A DNA stretch of 64,000 nt from Actinophytocola sp044466355 (GCF_044466355.1 NZ_JBITMQ010000001.1:930001-994000); one strand, 5' to 3'. Numbered from the stretch's first letter, positions 33,580 through 42,973 are shown. Notes: generated from the sequence alone by a model not told the origin. Translations and numbers: made by a program.

Positions 33580-33611
33580 GGTCGGCGACCGTGACCCCGC
33601 CGAGCGGGCAC

Positions 33612-34976
33612 TCAGGTTCGTCGGGCCAGCACCCGGTCGATCAGCTCGTCCGCCGCACCGAGGTAGTTCTCGGGGGCCAGCAGCTCCGGCAGCCGGTCAC
33701 CGAGCGACGCGACCTCCGGCGCGGCGGCGAGGAGTTCGTCGAAACGACCCTCGCCCGCGGCGGCCTGGCCCGCGATCCGACCCAGCAACGCCTTCGCGGC
33801 CGCCTTGCCGAGCACGGGCGCGAGCGCGGCGTTCAGCCGTTCCGCCACGATCGTGCCGCCGCCCGAGGACAGGTTCGCCGCCATCCGCTCCGGGAACACC
33901 CGCAGCCCCGCCACCAGCTCGGCGGCCGTGCGCGCGGCGCCGCCCGCGAGCCGCAACGCCTCCCGCAGTGGCTGCCACTCCGCCTGCCAGCCACCCGCGG
34001 ACCGCTCGTCCTCCGCCAGCATGGCCTGCCCCAGCATCTGCGCGTACCCGGGTGCCTGCCGTGCCGCCGCCACGAGCATCGTCGCCAGCACGGGGTTGCG
34101 TTTCTGCGGCATCGCCGAGGACCGCCCGCTGTGCTCGCCCGCGGGCTCGCCGACCTCGCCGACCTCGGTCCTGGTCCCGGCGAGCACGTCCACCGCGATC
34201 TTGCCGAGCGCACCGGTCACCGCGACCACGACCCACCCGAGGTCGACGAGCGGCGTGCGCTGCGTGTGCCACGGCGCGGCGGGAGCCCGCAGACCCAGCT
34301 CCGCGGCGACGCCCTCGACCAGCCGCGCGGCGTGGCCCTCCGGCGGCACTCCCGCGTTCCGCGCGTACTCGAGGTACGCGGCGAGCGTGCCCGCCGCGCC
34401 ACCCAGCTGCACCGGGAGGCTCGCGCGGACCTGCCGGAGCCGCTCCCGCGCGTCCAGCACCAGCGTCAGCCAACCCGCCGCCTTCAACCCGAACGCGGTG
34501 GGCACCGCCTGCTGCGTGAGGGTGCGGGCCGCCATGGGCGTGTGCCGGTGCTCGTCGGCGAGCCGGGCCAGCGCGTCGGCGACCCGGTCCAGGTCGGTGT
34601 CGGTGGCACGCAGGGCGCGGGCGGCGAGCAGCATGGCCGCCGAGTCGAGCACGTCCTGGCTGGTGCAGCCGCGGTGCACGTACTCGGCCGCGTCGGGGTC
34701 CGCGACCGCCGCGGTCAGCTCCCGCACCAGCGCCACCACCGGGTTCGCCGAACCACGGGCCCGCACCGCGAGCCCGGCGACGTCGATGTTCTCCTGCCTC
34801 GCGGCGGCCTCGATCGGGTCGACCGCCGACGACGGGATCACGCCGAGACGTGCCTGCGTACGGGCGAGCGCCACCTCGAACTCGAGCATCGCGGCGACCC
34901 ACGCCTCGTCGGCGAGCAGCGTGTCCATCCCCGTGCCCGGCCACACCAGGCTCAGCAGTCCCGTGTCCGCGTTCAT
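33612..34976 (-). CDS. pcaB: 3-carboxy-cis,cis-muconate cycloisomerase-like enzyme
   Basis: 454 residues, fumarase/aspartase superfamily. The signature GRSSAMPQKRNP (284-295), the early GCTSQDVLD and the substrate region TLTQQAVPTAFG match PcaB rather than adenylosuccinate lyase. It converts 3-carboxymuconate to 4-carboxymuconolactone in protocatechuate breakdown. No other pca gene is adjacent, so it is either a detached pathway gene or a relative with another substrate. Confidence 0.85.
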   Translation of the reverse strand: MNADTGLLSLVWPGTGMDTLLADEAWVAAMLEFEVALARTQARLGVIPSSAVDPIEAAARQENIDVAGLAVRARGSANPVVALVRELTAAVADPDAAEYVHRGCTSQDVLDSAAMLLAARALRATDTDLDRVADALARLADEHRHTPMAARTLTQQAVPTAFGLKAAGWLTLVLDARERLRQVRASLPVQLGGAAGTLAAYLEYARNAGVPPEGHAARLVEGVAAELGLRAPAAPWHTQRTPLVDLGWVVVAVTGALGKIAVDVLAGTRTEVGEVGEPAGEHSGRSSAMPQKRNPVLATMLVAAARQAPGYAQMLGQAMLAEDERSAGGWQAEWQPLREALRLAGGAARTAAELVAGLRVFPERMAANLSSGGGTIVAERLNAALAPVLGKAAAKALLGRIAGQAAAGEGRFDELLAAAPEVASLGDRLPELLAPENYLGAADELIDRVLARRT

Positions 34977-35002
34977 CCCTCCACCTTCTCAAGCGGACGG
35001 GG

Positions 35003-35533
35003 TCACCACACGTCACCGTCGCGCCAGTCGCAGGTGAGGGGGCCGGTGCGGTCGATCGCGGTGACCGGGAGGACGTAGACGCTGTCGTCGTCGTCCGCCG
35101 TGCGTTCACGGCCCGCCGGGGTGAGCGACCAGGTCTCGCCCTGCCAGCGTTGCCAGCCGCGGGCCTCGTAGAACGGGACGCCGATCTCGCTGGAGCTGAG
35201 CGCGCCCAGGTCGTAGGCCGCCCGGATGATCCGTTCCACGGGCGCCATCACCGCGGCCCCGATGCCGAGCCGCCGGTGGTCCGCGCGCACCGCGACGCCC
35301 TCCACGTACCCCGTCCGCAGGGCCCGGCCGCCGTGGACGAACCGGCGTTGCACGACGGCCGCGTGGCCGACGAGCACCTCGCCGGACCACGCCAGTGCGT
35401 GCGCGCCGCCCAGGGTGTGGTCCCAGTCCTCGTCGGAGAAGTCGCCGTCGAACGCGGCGTCCAGCAGTTCCCGGAGCGCGGTGCGGTCAGCGGGGGAGAG
35501 GTCCGCGGTGTGCGCCACTCGTACGTCGGTCAT
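35003..35533 (-). CDS. aac(2'): aminoglycoside 2'-N-acetyltransferase, AAC(2')-I type
   Basis: 176 residues from ATG 35533. This is not a generic GNAT: HTADL at the start, DWDHTLGGAHAL, HAAVVQRRF, ALRTGYVEGVAVRADH, AAYDLGALSSSE and the C-terminal CDWRDGDVW all match the AAC(2')-I family of mycobacteria and Providencia. It acetylates the 2'-amino group of aminoglycosides such as gentamicin and tobramycin using acetyl-CoA; the natural role may involve cell-wall or other amines. It is the last gene of a three-gene operon (PPOX, NUDIX, AAC) with 1-4 base overlaps, so it is not on a mobile element. Confidence 0.92.
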   Translation of the reverse strand: MTDVRVAHTADLSPADRTALRELLDAAFDGDFSDEDWDHTLGGAHALAWSGEVLVGHAAVVQRRFVHGGRALRTGYVEGVAVRADHRRLGIGAAVMAPVERIIRAAYDLGALSSSEIGVPFYEARGWQRWQGETWSLTPAGRERTADDDDSVYVLPVTAIDRTGPLTCDWRDGDVW

Positions 35534-36036
35534 GACCACATCTCGAAGGGTTCGTCGATGCGCTCGCCCGCGAGGAACGCGGGGAGCAGGGCCGGAAGGC
35601 GGCCGGGGTAGAAGCGTTCCCCGCTCGCCAACAACTCGTCGCGCGGCCACCAGCGGGCGGACACGTACGCGTCGACCTCGTAGTCCAGTTGGCCGGTCAC
35701 GTCGATCGGCGGCGCCACGCCCGGTACGGGGACCGTCGCGACCACCTCTTCCTGGACGCGGCGGAAACCCCGGCACTTGAACGTGGCCGTGCGGGTCCAC
35801 GTGGCCTGGCCGACCGTGTCGGCCACCAGGCCCGTCTCCTCGCGCAGCTCGCGGACCGCGGCCTCCACATAGGACTCGCCGGGGTCGATGCCGCCGCCGG
35901 GCAGCTCCCACCACGTGCCGAGTTCGGGGTAGTCGGGGCTGCGGGTGTGGAACAGCAGGACCTGGCCGCGTTCGTCGAGGACCACCAGCCGGACGGCGCT
36001 GCGGTGTTCGAGCGGCAGGTCCCGGGGCAGGTCCAC
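35530..36036 (-). CDS. NUDIX hydrolase
   Basis: 168 residues if started at GTG 36036, which shares a base with the upstream TAG; longer starts would run into the PPOX gene. The Nudix box GGGIDPGESYVEAAVRELREE with its REUxEExGU core is intact. It cleaves a nucleoside diphosphate linked to something else; the substrate is undefined. It overlaps the AAC(2') start (ATGA). Confidence 0.88.
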   Translation of the reverse strand: MDLPRDLPLEHRSAVRLVVLDERGQVLLFHTRSPDYPELGTWWELPGGGIDPGESYVEAAVRELREETGLVADTVGQATWTRTATFKCRGFRRVQEEVVATVPVPGVAPPIDVTGQLDYEVDAYVSARWWPRDELLASGERFYPGRLPALLPAFLAGERIDEPFEMWS

Positions 36037-36494
36037 TACGTCGTCTCGCAGCGGCGGGCCAGTGCGGCGCGGGTGGCCGTCCACCGCTCGGACTCGGCGA
36101 CCTCCTTGGTGGCGTGGAAGTCCATGGGCCGCAGCGGGATGCCGAGCGAGTCGCGCTTGTACTCGGCGACGTGGCAGGAGTACAGCGTGAACCCGTCGTG
36201 TTCCTCGGTGTCGTGCACGCGCAGTTTCGCGTAGTGGGCGGCGATGCCGTCAGCGGCGATGAGCGTGGCGACCCCGTCGCGGGCGAGGTTCGCGCGTGCG
36301 TTCCTGCTCGCGACCGCGACGAGCAGCGCCTCCCGGTCCGGAGTGGCGAGCAGTTCCGCCGTGCACAGCAGCATCACATGGGGGAAGCCATCCGCGTCGA
36401 CGGTGACGAACGGGAAGGCCTGTTCGTCCCGGTCCGGCTGTGGCCAGGTCTCCAGGAGCAGGGCGAGTTCCGCGGGCACGCTGATTCGGTCCAC
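36036..36494 (-). CDS. PPOX-class (FMN/F420 split-barrel) family protein
   Basis: 152 residues. The pattern AFPFVTVDADGFPHVMLLCTAEL followed by RNARANLARDGVATLIAAD resembles pyridoxamine-5'-phosphate-oxidase-like split barrels, which bind FMN or F420. No partner identifies its substrate. It is the first gene of the NUDIX/AAC(2') operon. Confidence 0.65.
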   Translation of the reverse strand: MDRISVPAELALLLETWPQPDRDEQAFPFVTVDADGFPHVMLLCTAELLATPDREALLVAVASRNARANLARDGVATLIAADGIAAHYAKLRVHDTEEHDGFTLYSCHVAEYKRDSLGIPLRPMDFHATKEVAESERWTATRAALARRCETT

Positions 36495-36512
36495 ACCGCA
36501 CTCTAGCGAAGA

Positions 36513-37112
36513 TCAACGCGGTTGGAACCGGCCGAGCAGCCGGTCCGTGAGGTCCGGGAGCGGCTGCTCGCCGGAGTCCTCCAGCCACAGCACGGCCGCG
36601 GTCCGCACGGCCGCGAGGAACGTCGCCGCCATCAGCCGGGCCAGTTCCGCGTCGAGGCCGTGGCCACGTGTCCGCAGCACCGCCGCGAGGTCGCGTTCGA
36701 GGGTGATCTGGTCGCTGGCCTGCCGCGCGAGCAGCGACGGGTGCCTGCGCAGGAGCCGCAGCTGCGCCACCCACCCGGGGTCCGGGATGGGCCTGCCGCG
36801 GTACAGCTCGGCGACCGCCGCCCGCAGCGCCTGCCAGGGCGGTTCGTCCGCTGGCCTGCCGTCGACCAGGGCCACCAGGTTCCTGGTCCGCTCGCGGTCC
36901 GCGTGCAGGACCGCGTCCTCCTTGTTGGCGAAGTAGTTGGAGAACGTTCGCCGCGAGACGCCCACCTCGTCGGCGATGTCCTCGACGGTGACGCCGTCGA
37001 GACCGCGTTCCATCGCGAGCCGCAGCGCCGCCTCGTGCAGCGACTGCCTGGTCGCCGCCTTCTTGCGGGTCCGCAGCGTGGCGGTCGGTGCCGCGGCTTC
37101 GGTGGCCTCCAT
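36513..37112 (-). CDS. TetR-family regulator of the DHA2 efflux gene
   Basis: 199 residues. HTH region DGVTVEDIADEVGVSRRTFSNYFANKEDAVL. Divergent from a 14-helix drug exporter, with an inverted repeat between them: the classic repressor/efflux layout. Confidence 0.92.
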   Translation of the reverse strand: MEATEAAAPTATLRTRKKAATRQSLHEAALRLAMERGLDGVTVEDIADEVGVSRRTFSNYFANKEDAVLHADRERTRNLVALVDGRPADEPPWQALRAAVAELYRGRPIPDPGWVAQLRLLRRHPSLLARQASDQITLERDLAAVLRTRGHGLDAELARLMAATFLAAVRTAAVLWLEDSGEQPLPDLTDRLLGRFQPR

Positions 37113-37134
37113 ACGGCAAGCCTAGCGAGGGAAT

Positions 37135-37156
37135 AAACTTCGCGTTGTGCAAGTTT
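37135..37156. promoter_or_regulatory. TetR operator between regulator and DHA2 exporter
   Basis: AAACTT and AAGTTT, perfect 6-bp arms 10 bases apart, in the AT-richer gap between the divergent genes. Confidence 0.6.
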
Positions 37157-37198
37157 GCGCAGTGGGCAAGAATTGTTCGGAAGCTTGAAGGGGGCGCC

Positions 37199-38776
37199 AT
37201 GACGGCCGAGGCGGTCGAGGCCGGCACACGGGACGAGATGGGCCACCGGCGCGTGCTGGAGTCGCTGTCGGGGCTGCTGCTAGTGCTGTTCGTGGCCATG
37301 ATCAGCTCCACGGTCGTGTCGACCGCGTTGCCGTTGATCATCGGCTCGCTGAACGGCACGCAGACGCAGTACACGTGGGTGGTCACGGCCACCCTGCTCA
37401 CGGCGACGGCGACGACCCCCATCTGGGGCAAGCTCGCCGACCTGTTCAACAAGAAGACGCTGGTCCAGGTCGCGATCGTGATCTTCGTGATCGGCTCGAT
37501 GATCAGCGGGTTCAGCCAGGACACGGGGCAGCTCATCGCCGCCCGCGCGTTCCAGGGCATCGGCATCGGCGGCCTGCAGGCGCTGGTCCAGGTCGTGATC
37601 GCGGCGATCATCCCGCCGAGGGAGCGCGGCAAGTACAACGGCCTGCTCGGTGCGGTCATGGCGGTCGCCACGGTCGGCGGCCCGCTGCTCGGCGGCCTGA
37701 TCGTGGACGTGTCGTGGCTCGGGTGGCGCTGGTGCTTCTTCGTCGGCGTGCCGATCGCGGCGATCGCGTTCGTCGTGCTGCAGCGCACGCTGCACCTGGA
37801 GACGGACCGCCGGGAGAACGTGCGGGTCGACTACCTCGGCGCGGCCCTGATCGCGACCGGTGTGAGCGTCCTTTTGATCTGGGTGTCGTTCGTCGGCAAC
37901 TCGTTCGACTGGCTGTCGTGGCAGACCACGCTGATGGTGCTCGGCGGTCTCCTGCTCCTCGGGTTCGCCGTGCTGGTGGAGAAGCGGGTGCGGGAGCCGA
38001 TCGTGCCGCTCGACATCGTCGTCCAGCGCACGCCGGCGCTCGCGATCATCGCGAGCCTCGCGGTCGGCATGGCCATGTTCGGTGGCGCGGTGTTCCTCGG
38101 CCAGTACTTCCAGGTCGGCCGCGGCTACACGCCGACAGAGGCCGGGCTGCTCACCATCCCGATGATGGCGGGCGTGCTCGTGTCGTCGACTGTCTCCGGG
38201 CGCATGATCAGCCGGTCGGGCAAGGTCAAGCCCTACATCGTGGTCGGCGCGGTCGTCCTCGTGCTCGGTTTCCTCGGGCTGGGGATGGTCGACCACGCCA
38301 CGTCGCTGTGGATCGTCGGGGTCGCGATGGCGGTCGTCGGTGTCGGCGTCGGCATGACGATGCAGAACCTGGTGCTGGCGGTCCAGAACAGCGTGCCGAT
38401 GAAGGACCTGGGCGCGGCGAGCGCCTCGGTCACGTTCTTCCGGTCGCTCGGCGGCACCATCGGCGTGTCGGTGCTGGGCGCGGTCCTCGCCAACCGGGTC
38501 ACCGCCGACCTGGCCGCGGCGCTGCACGTGCCGGAGGGCCAGGCGGCCACCGGTGGCACGAGCGCGTTGAACCTGACGGCGCTGCCGCCCGAGGTGCGGA
38601 CGGTAGTGCACACCGTGTACGGCGACGCGACGGCGCACATCTTCCTGATCTCCGCGGCGGTGGCCGTGGTCGGGGTGATCGCGGCGCTGCTGCTCAAGCC
38701 GATCACCCTGCGCACGACGATCGACCTGGAGACCAGGGAAGAAGACACGGCGGTGTCGGACCCGATCGCGGGATAG
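37199..38776 (+). CDS. DHA2-family (EmrB/QacA-like, 14-TMS) drug efflux MFS protein
   Basis: 525 residues, about 14 membrane segments. Motif A-like WGKLADLFNKKTL, motif C-like region AVMAVATVGGPLLGGLI and the DHA2 feature WRWCFFVGVPIAAIAF are visible. Proton-driven export of hydrophobic drugs or of a self-made metabolite is expected, under the divergent TetR. It is followed after 9 bases by a universal stress protein. Confidence 0.93.
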   Translation: MTAEAVEAGTRDEMGHRRVLESLSGLLLVLFVAMISSTVVSTALPLIIGSLNGTQTQYTWVVTATLLTATATTPIWGKLADLFNKKTLVQVAIVIFVIGSMISGFSQDTGQLIAARAFQGIGIGGLQALVQVVIAAIIPPRERGKYNGLLGAVMAVATVGGPLLGGLIVDVSWLGWRWCFFVGVPIAAIAFVVLQRTLHLETDRRENVRVDYLGAALIATGVSVLLIWVSFVGNSFDWLSWQTTLMVLGGLLLLGFAVLVEKRVREPIVPLDIVVQRTPALAIIASLAVGMAMFGGAVFLGQYFQVGRGYTPTEAGLLTIPMMAGVLVSSTVSGRMISRSGKVKPYIVVGAVVLVLGFLGLGMVDHATSLWIVGVAMAVVGVGVGMTMQNLVLAVQNSVPMKDLGAASASVTFFRSLGGTIGVSVLGAVLANRVTADLAAALHVPEGQAATGGTSALNLTALPPEVRTVVHTVYGDATAHIFLISAAVAVVGVIAALLLKPITLRTTIDLETREEDTAVSDPIAG

Positions 38777-38785
38777 GGGAGAACG

Positions 38786-39277
38786 ATGAGCGGCAGCGCG
38801 GCCGAGCTCAACGCCTTCGAGTCCACTGTGGAACAGTTCGGTCCGCGCCGGGACCCCTCGGCGCGGACCATCCTCGTCGGGGTCGACGGCTCCGACACGG
38901 CCATGCGAGCGGCGGCCTTCGCCTTCGGCATGGCGAGGCGCCAGAGTGCCAGGCTGATCGTCGCGTTCGTGGCGAGCCACTCGGCGCTGTCTGCGCTCGG
39001 CCCGGCGGTGGCGGCCGCGGTCGAACACGACGCGATCGTCAAGCTCCACGCCGAGCTGCGGGACCAGATCCGGTCCGGCGCCGAGGAGCTGGCGGTGCCG
39101 GTCACGTTCCTGAAGACGTTCGGCGACCCGTACACCACGCTCCGGGACGCCGCCGACCGCTGCCAGGTGGACACGGTGGTGGTCGGGGCGTCGCAGAAGG
39201 CCGGTCACCGGTTCGCGGGCTCGGTCGCGACGAAGCTCATCCGGGCCGGTCACTGGCCGGTGCTCGTCGTTCCCTGA
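38786..39277 (+). CDS. universal stress protein (UspA-like)
   Basis: 163 residues. ILVGVDGSDTAMRAAAFA at the start of the fold and the ATP-binding end GASQKAGHRFAGSVATKLIRAGHWPVLVV (G-x2-G-x9-G-S/T) are clear. One domain, with a ~28-residue N-terminal extension. It probably shares the transcript of the exporter. Confidence 0.92.
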   Translation: MSGSAAELNAFESTVEQFGPRRDPSARTILVGVDGSDTAMRAAAFAFGMARRQSARLIVAFVASHSALSALGPAVAAAVEHDAIVKLHAELRDQIRSGAEELAVPVTFLKTFGDPYTTLRDAADRCQVDTVVVGASQKAGHRFAGSVATKLIRAGHWPVLVVP

Positions 39278-39359
39278 CGTCCGGGAATGTCGGAAACTTT
39301 CTTTCCGTCGCCACTCCGGGTTATCGTTGACCTACCCAGCGTCCAGGGAGGTCGGGCTC

Positions 39360-40457
39360 ATGAGGCGTCGGTTGCTCGCGGCGGTACTGGGTGTGGCGGT
39401 CACCGCCATGACGGTCAGCGGTCCAGCCCAGGCCTCCGACTACGACTCGTTCGCCTACGCGCGGCAGGCCGCGGGGCAGCGGGTCATCTACTCGTATCCG
39501 GGTCTGGTCCCGCCCGAGTCGCTCCTCGCGCGCATTCGTGCCGGTGAGGCCGCCGGGGTGATCTTCTTCGGGGAGAACGTCTCCAGCCTCACACAGATCC
39601 GCGGCGTCGTGCAGCAGCTGCGGGCGGCTTCGGCGCAGAGCCCCAACCCCCATCCGCTGCTGCTGATGACGGATCAGGAAGGTGGCCTGATCCGCCGCCT
39701 TCCCGGCGAACCCGCCCTGTCCCACAAGGATGTCGGGCTCTCGGCCGACCCCGCCGCCGCGGCCACCGCCGCGGGGCGGGGTGCGGGGGAGAACCTCGCC
39801 GGGGTCGGGATGAACGTCAACCTGGCGCCGGTGTTGGACGTGTTCCACGCACCCGGTGACCTGATGGATCAGTACGAGCGGTCGTTCAGTTCGAACGCCG
39901 GGGTGGTCGGTGATCTCGGGGCGAACTATCTGCGTGCGCAGCAGGCTGAGGGGGTCGCCGCCACCGTGAAGCACTTTCCGGGGTTGGGCAAGGCGAACGC
40001 CGACGAGAACACCGACGCCAAGCCTGTGACGTTGTCCGTTCCGCTCACGACGTTGCGGAGCGTGGACGAGGTGCCTTACCAGGACGCGTTCGCCGCTGGC
40101 GCCAAGCTTGTGATGTTGTCGTGGGCCGTGTACACCGCGCTCGATCCGAACCGGCCTGCTGGGTTGTCCTCGGTTGTGATCGGTCAGGAACTGCGGGTTC
40201 GTCACGGGTTCACCGGGGTCACGATCACTGACGCGTTGGAAGCCGGTGCGTTGTCGGGGTACGGGTCGGTCGGCAATCGTGCCGTGCTCGCCGCGCGGGC
40301 GGGGAACGATCTTGTTCTCGCCTCGGCTCGGGACGTGGGGCAGGGGGATCAGGCTGCTGATGCCCTGGCTCGTGCGCTGGCTGATGGCACGCTTGACAGT
40401 GGTGCCTTTGGTGATGCATTGAGCAGGGTCAACGCTTTGCGTGCCGGTCTTTCCTGA
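39360..40457 (+). CDS. secreted glycoside hydrolase family 3 protein (beta-hexosaminidase-like)
   Basis: 365 residues from ATG 39360 behind GGGAGG. Signal peptide about 1-25. TIM-barrel GH3 features: LLMTDQEGGLIRRL, NLAPVLDVF, KHFPGLG and the nucleophile region VTITDALEAGAL. The NagZ catalytic His-Asp loop (usually GHGDT..DSH) is replaced by GLGKANADENTD, so the acid/base residue differs. Cell-wall amino-sugar release is likely. Codons drift to T-ending in the last third, next to repeat copy B. Confidence 0.85.
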   Translation: MRRRLLAAVLGVAVTAMTVSGPAQASDYDSFAYARQAAGQRVIYSYPGLVPPESLLARIRAGEAAGVIFFGENVSSLTQIRGVVQQLRAASAQSPNPHPLLLMTDQEGGLIRRLPGEPALSHKDVGLSADPAAAATAAGRGAGENLAGVGMNVNLAPVLDVFHAPGDLMDQYERSFSSNAGVVGDLGANYLRAQQAEGVAATVKHFPGLGKANADENTDAKPVTLSVPLTTLRSVDEVPYQDAFAAGAKLVMLSWAVYTALDPNRPAGLSSVVIGQELRVRHGFTGVTITDALEAGALSGYGSVGNRAVLAARAGNDLVLASARDVGQGDQAADALARALADGTLDSGAFGDALSRVNALRAGLS

Positions 40458-40463
40458 GCGCCT

Positions 40464-40672
40464 GTCCTCGCCGGACGGGTTGATCTCAAGGGCTTCCGAT
40501 TCTTGCAACCCGTTCGACAGCGCGCTGTTCTCCCCATGGCACCCCGACCAGCAGGCGCTGCGGGTGTTGTGGTTTGGCATGGATGGCAGGCAGGCCGTCT
40601 TTGTGGGCTTTCGCCCCGCATGCTCGGGGCTGGGCCGGGCGCGCAGCGCCCGGCCTCCCGGTGGTGCTGTTG
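40464..40672 (+). repeat. dispersed convergent-intergenic repeat, copy B
   Basis: Module 1 (GTCCTCGCCGGACGGGTTGA) at 40464, module 2 (TGTTGTGGTTTGGCATGGAT) at 40565, module 3 (GCAGGCCGTCTTTGTGGGCT) at about 40590, then a perfect hairpin GGCCGGGCGC-GCA-GCGCCCGGCC (40633-40655) and the tail CCCGGTGGTGCTGTTG. About 55 bases are inserted between modules 1 and 2 relative to copy C. It lies between the convergent GH3 and MMPL genes. Confidence 0.88.
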
Positions 40673-40733
40673 CCGCGTAAGGCGCGTTCGCGGCCGGGCG
40701 TTGCGGGTGGTGCCGCCGCTTGGGGTTGGGCTG

Positions 40734-42917
40734 TCAGACTCGTGCCGGGACTCGGTCTCGGCGGTCCTCGTCTGGTTCGGTCAGCTTCGCGCCCTCCACG
40801 TCCACGTTCGGCAGGATCTTGTCCAGCCAGCGCGGTAGCCACCAGGCGGCCTTGCCGAACAGTGACATCAGTGCCGGGACGATCGTCATGCGGACCACGA
40901 ACGCGTCCACCGCGACGCCGAACGCCAGTGCGAAGCCGATCGACTGGATCAGCGAGTCCTCCGCGAACACGAAGCCCGCGAACACGCTCGTCATGATCAG
41001 TGCTGCGGCGACCACGACCCGGGCGCCGTGGGAGAAGCCCGTTGCCACGGCCTCGCGGGCCGGGGTGCCGTGCACGTAGTCCTCGCGCATCCGGGTCACC
41101 AGGAAGACCTGGTAGTCCATCGCGAGTCCGAACAGGACACCGATCAGCAGGATCGGCAGCATGCTCATGATCGGACCGGTGGCCTCGACGCCGAGCAGGT
41201 CCTTCAGCCAGCCCCACTGGAACACCGCGACCACCGCACCGAACGTCGCCGCCACCGACGCGAGGAAGCCGATCGTCGCCTTCAGCGGCACGATGATCGA
41301 CCGGAACACCAGCATCAGCAACAGGAATGCCAGGCCGACGATCAGCGCCAGGTAGGGGAGCATCGCGTCCGAGAGTTTCTCCGACACGTCGATGTTCGCG
41401 GCGGTCTCGCCGGTCACCGAGATGGTCGCGCCCGTGCTGTCGTGCAGGTCTGCCGCGGCCGCGCGGATGTCCGCGACCAGGTCCTCCGTCGCCACGTCGC
41501 TCGGGCCGGTCTTCGGGATGACCTGCATGATCGTCGTGTCGCCCTTGGTCTGTGGCGGCATCGGCATGGCGCCCAGGTCGGTGATCGACGTCGCGGTCGC
41601 CGCGATCGCGCCCTGTGCGTTGTCGCTGCCCGCCGTGTCCACGACGATCATCAGCGGGCCGTTCGCGCCCGGCCCGAAGCCCTCGGTGACCAGGTCGTAG
41701 GCCTTGTGCTGCGTGCTCTCCGGCGCCGCGGTGGCGTCGTTGGGCAGGCCGAGCTGCATGTCGGTGGCCGGGATCGCCACCACGACCACACCGGCGATCG
41801 CCACCAGGAGCGTCGCGATCCGGTGGCGGCCGACGAACCGGGCCCACCGCTCGCCCATGCCGGCACGGCCGGGTTTCGGGCCGCCGCGCAGGCCACGGAT
41901 TCGGCCGCGGATCCGGTCGCCCGCGAACCCGAGCACGGCGGGCAGCAGCGTGACCGCGATGAGCACGGCGATGACGACGGTCGCGGCGGCCGCGACACCC
42001 ATCTCGCCGAGGAACGGGATGCCGACGACGGTCAGGCCCGCGAGCGCCACGATCACCGTGAGGCCCGCGAAGATCACGGCCGAGCCCGCGGTGCCGACCG
42101 CGCGGCCCGCGGCCTGCTCGTGGTCGGCGCCGTTCGCGAGTTCGGCGCGGTAGCGGGACACGATGAACAACGCGTAGTCGATGCCGACGGCGAGGCCGAT
42201 CATCAGCGCCAGGATCGGGGTGTTGGCGTTCAGTTCGGTGAAACCGGTGACGACCAGCAGACCGCTCATGCCGACGCCGACGCCGATGAGCGCGGTCAGC
42301 AGCGGCAGCCCCGCGGCGATCAGCGAACCGAAGGTGATCACGAGGACGAGGGCCGCGATCGCGACGCCGACGACCTCCATGGCGCCGGTCTCCGGCGCGC
42401 CCCGCGTCGCGTCACCGCCGATCTCGGCATGCAGGCTGGAGACGTGCGCGGCCTCGGTGAGCGCCTCGCGGTCGGCCTCGGTCAGCTCGAACGCCTGCTT
42501 GCTGTAGCTGACCTGGATCAGGGCCATGCCGCCGTCGCGGGACAGCGCCTGCGTCCGGAACGGGTCGGTGGCGCCGACGACCTCCGGCGCGCCGTTCAGC
42601 GCCGCGACGACCTTCGCCACCTCGGCCTGGGCGGGCCGGGAGGTGAGGAAGTCCTCGCCCTCCGGTGCCTCCAGGACGACACGCGCGGTGCCGCCGCCCA
42701 CGTTGGCCTCGGGGAAGGTCTTCTTCAGGTGGTCGATCGCCTGCTGGGACTCGGTGCCCGGGATCGACACCGCGTTCGACATCGTGCCGGACAGGCTGAA
42801 CGCGCCGACGCCGACGGCGACGAGCAGCACCGTCCAGATACCGGTCACCAGCCACCGGCGGCGGAAGGACGCCCGCCCCAGTCGGTACAGGAATGTCGCC
42901 ACCTTGGAACTCCCCAT
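40734..42917 (-). CDS. MMPL/RND-family transporter
   Basis: 727 residues with the RND layout: TM1, a periplasmic-type loop starting SLSGTMSNAVSIPGTESQQA, TM2-6, a cytoplasmic loop, TM7, a second loop, TM8-12. The MMPL membrane signatures GLAVGIDYALFIVSRYR and GLAMDYQVFLVTRMRED are present. Export of lipids or drugs powered by the proton gradient, controlled by the divergent TetR. Confidence 0.93.
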   Translation of the reverse strand: MGSSKVATFLYRLGRASFRRRWLVTGIWTVLLVAVGVGAFSLSGTMSNAVSIPGTESQQAIDHLKKTFPEANVGGGTARVVLEAPEGEDFLTSRPAQAEVAKVVAALNGAPEVVGATDPFRTQALSRDGGMALIQVSYSKQAFELTEADREALTEAAHVSSLHAEIGGDATRGAPETGAMEVVGVAIAALVLVITFGSLIAAGLPLLTALIGVGVGMSGLLVVTGFTELNANTPILALMIGLAVGIDYALFIVSRYRAELANGADHEQAAGRAVGTAGSAVIFAGLTVIVALAGLTVVGIPFLGEMGVAAAATVVIAVLIAVTLLPAVLGFAGDRIRGRIRGLRGGPKPGRAGMGERWARFVGRHRIATLLVAIAGVVVVAIPATDMQLGLPNDATAAPESTQHKAYDLVTEGFGPGANGPLMIVVDTAGSDNAQGAIAATATSITDLGAMPMPPQTKGDTTIMQVIPKTGPSDVATEDLVADIRAAAADLHDSTGATISVTGETAANIDVSEKLSDAMLPYLALIVGLAFLLLMLVFRSIIVPLKATIGFLASVAATFGAVVAVFQWGWLKDLLGVEATGPIMSMLPILLIGVLFGLAMDYQVFLVTRMREDYVHGTPAREAVATGFSHGARVVVAAALIMTSVFAGFVFAEDSLIQSIGFALAFGVAVDAFVVRMTIVPALMSLFGKAAWWLPRWLDKILPNVDVEGAKLTEPDEDRRDRVPARV

Positions 42918-42973
42918 GTTTCGCGCCTGCGTATGGTTCCGAAACTAGCCGATCGACAAGTGCGCTCCAAGCC

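Noticed and set aside
16317..34976. An aromatic (3-oxoadipate) degradation cluster from maleylacetate reductase and PcaB
   Set aside because: The two genes are 16 kb apart in separate transcription units with no dioxygenase or other pca genes nearby.
37280..39253. 657-codon open frame on the minus strand
   Set aside because: Lies opposite the DHA2 exporter and Usp genes; its composition (Arg, His, Asp, Gly-rich) is that of an antisense shadow in high-GC DNA and it has no domain pattern.
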